Below, one piece after another: positions 63,346-64,000 of a stretch of DNA of 64,000 nucleotides; the stretch's first letter is position 1, and each line of letters begins with the position of its first letter. A model generated the notes under the pieces. It was not told the DNA's origin. It made no database searches and saw only the letters and a program-made list of their open reading frames with translations. This DNA comes from Datnioides undecimradiatus (taxonomy: Eukaryota > Chordata > Actinopteri > Lobotiformes > Datnioididae): NCBI GenBank assembly GCA_008933995.1, contig WARS01000069.1, positions 1,240,001 to 1,304,000 of the forward strand. Reading direction: 5' to 3'. Made by a program: the position numbers and the translations under genes.

Positions 63346-64000
63346 CACACAGTGCAGCCTCTGTTGTGTTTCTGCTGCGGTCTGATTGCGGCCGTGTCCT
63401 CCGCCGGTCGAACACTCGGCCGACTGTAGCCGCTCTGTTTGAGCGCTGGCTGTCATGTGACCGCAGTGAAGGCTCGCCATTGTGCGACCGAAAAACCATT
63501 TTTGTCGTCGCCCGGCCGCTCGGAACCGGTTTGGACCAGAAAAAACAAAACAGCAGCCATTTTTTTGTTTTCTCCCCTGTCTCCTGTTCACTGTGTCGGC
63601 CGGACAGCGAGGTGCTGCTTCTCACGCTTCGATCAGTTTTCCCTCCAAACACACAAAGCGAGCGTACAGACACGCGGCCTCTTTAAAAAGCTTTTTATTT
63701 AAGTTGCATGCTGAAATGCAGAAGATGCTTCTGCCTGTTAAACTCTGAATTGCACCTTATCGGAGGGATGTGGTTTTATGTTTGTTTTTGTTTTTTAAGC
63801 ACATGCATACATATTTTATATACATATATATATATATGGGGGATGTATCTGTTTATTTGATTGTGTTTAATGTGGATAAGACATGTAGCTGTTAGCTCGT
63901 CGGGCAGTGTCGTGTCGTAAACAGGGTTCTGATTTTGTTCGTTGATGCCACGTTTCGTCTGATTCACTGATGTTTTGTTGTGTCGGCTTCACTGAGCAGC
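63346..64000. other. GC-rich then AT-rich end segment, no gene recognised
   Basis: 63350-63620 is CpG-containing; 63680-64000 is AT-rich with a (TA)n run at about 63821-63836. It could be the distal part of a 3' UTR, because the texture is T-rich with no repeats, but no AATAAA is present on the plus strand. Open frames show no recognisable domain. Confidence 0.3.

Overview
The window is vertebrate nuclear DNA, almost certainly from a teleost fish. It has long non-coding stretches, a GC-rich promoter-like island, spliced exons with GT/AG borders, very dense (CA/TG)n microsatellites, large purine/pyrimidine minisatellites, and dispersed repeats of types familiar from percomorph fish genomes. 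I see no sign of bacterial, plasmid or viral organisation.

I can support one protein-coding gene: a plus-strand mgat3 (N-acetylglucosaminyltransferase III, CAZy family GT17). This Golgi enzyme adds the bisecting GlcNAc to N-glycans. Its coding sequence joins 49174-49596, 51066-51730, 53518-53800 and 53926-54423, giving 622 residues with every splice junction in frame. A GC-rich, probably untranslated first exon ends at a strong donor at 9831/9832. It would splice over an intron of about 39.3 kb to the acceptor that sits one base before the ATG. The link between these two exons is inferred from position and splice signals. Whether this is the mgat3a or mgat3b paralogue cannot be told from the sequence.

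Layout: 1-8.6 kb is upstream DNA without a recognisable gene, holding old repeat fragments and a GATA-like simple-repeat field. 8.7-9.8 kb is the CpG-rich promoter and leader exon, with several short upstream ORFs. 9.8-49.2 kb is the presumed first intron, dominated by repeats: a 53-56 bp minisatellite (14.6-15.4 kb), a 680 bp CT tract (16.1-16.8 kb), a 2 kb GGA-rich minisatellite (18.4-20.4 kb), many (CA)n arrays, several dispersed elements, a nested inverted repeat (26.1 kb) and a near-perfect 38 bp palindrome (39.5 kb). 49.2-54.4 kb holds the coding exons. 54.4-64 kb is 3' UTR and/or downstream DNA, including a composite tandem duplication at 61.6-62.9 kb.

No new multi-gene system is visible. 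The points most worth checking are the three introns splitting a coding region that is intronless in mammals, the glycine-rich enlarged stem of the enzyme, the chained short uORFs in the leader, and the unusual repeat architectures. The long open frames at 16-20 kb and 61-63 kb are repeat artefacts, not genes.
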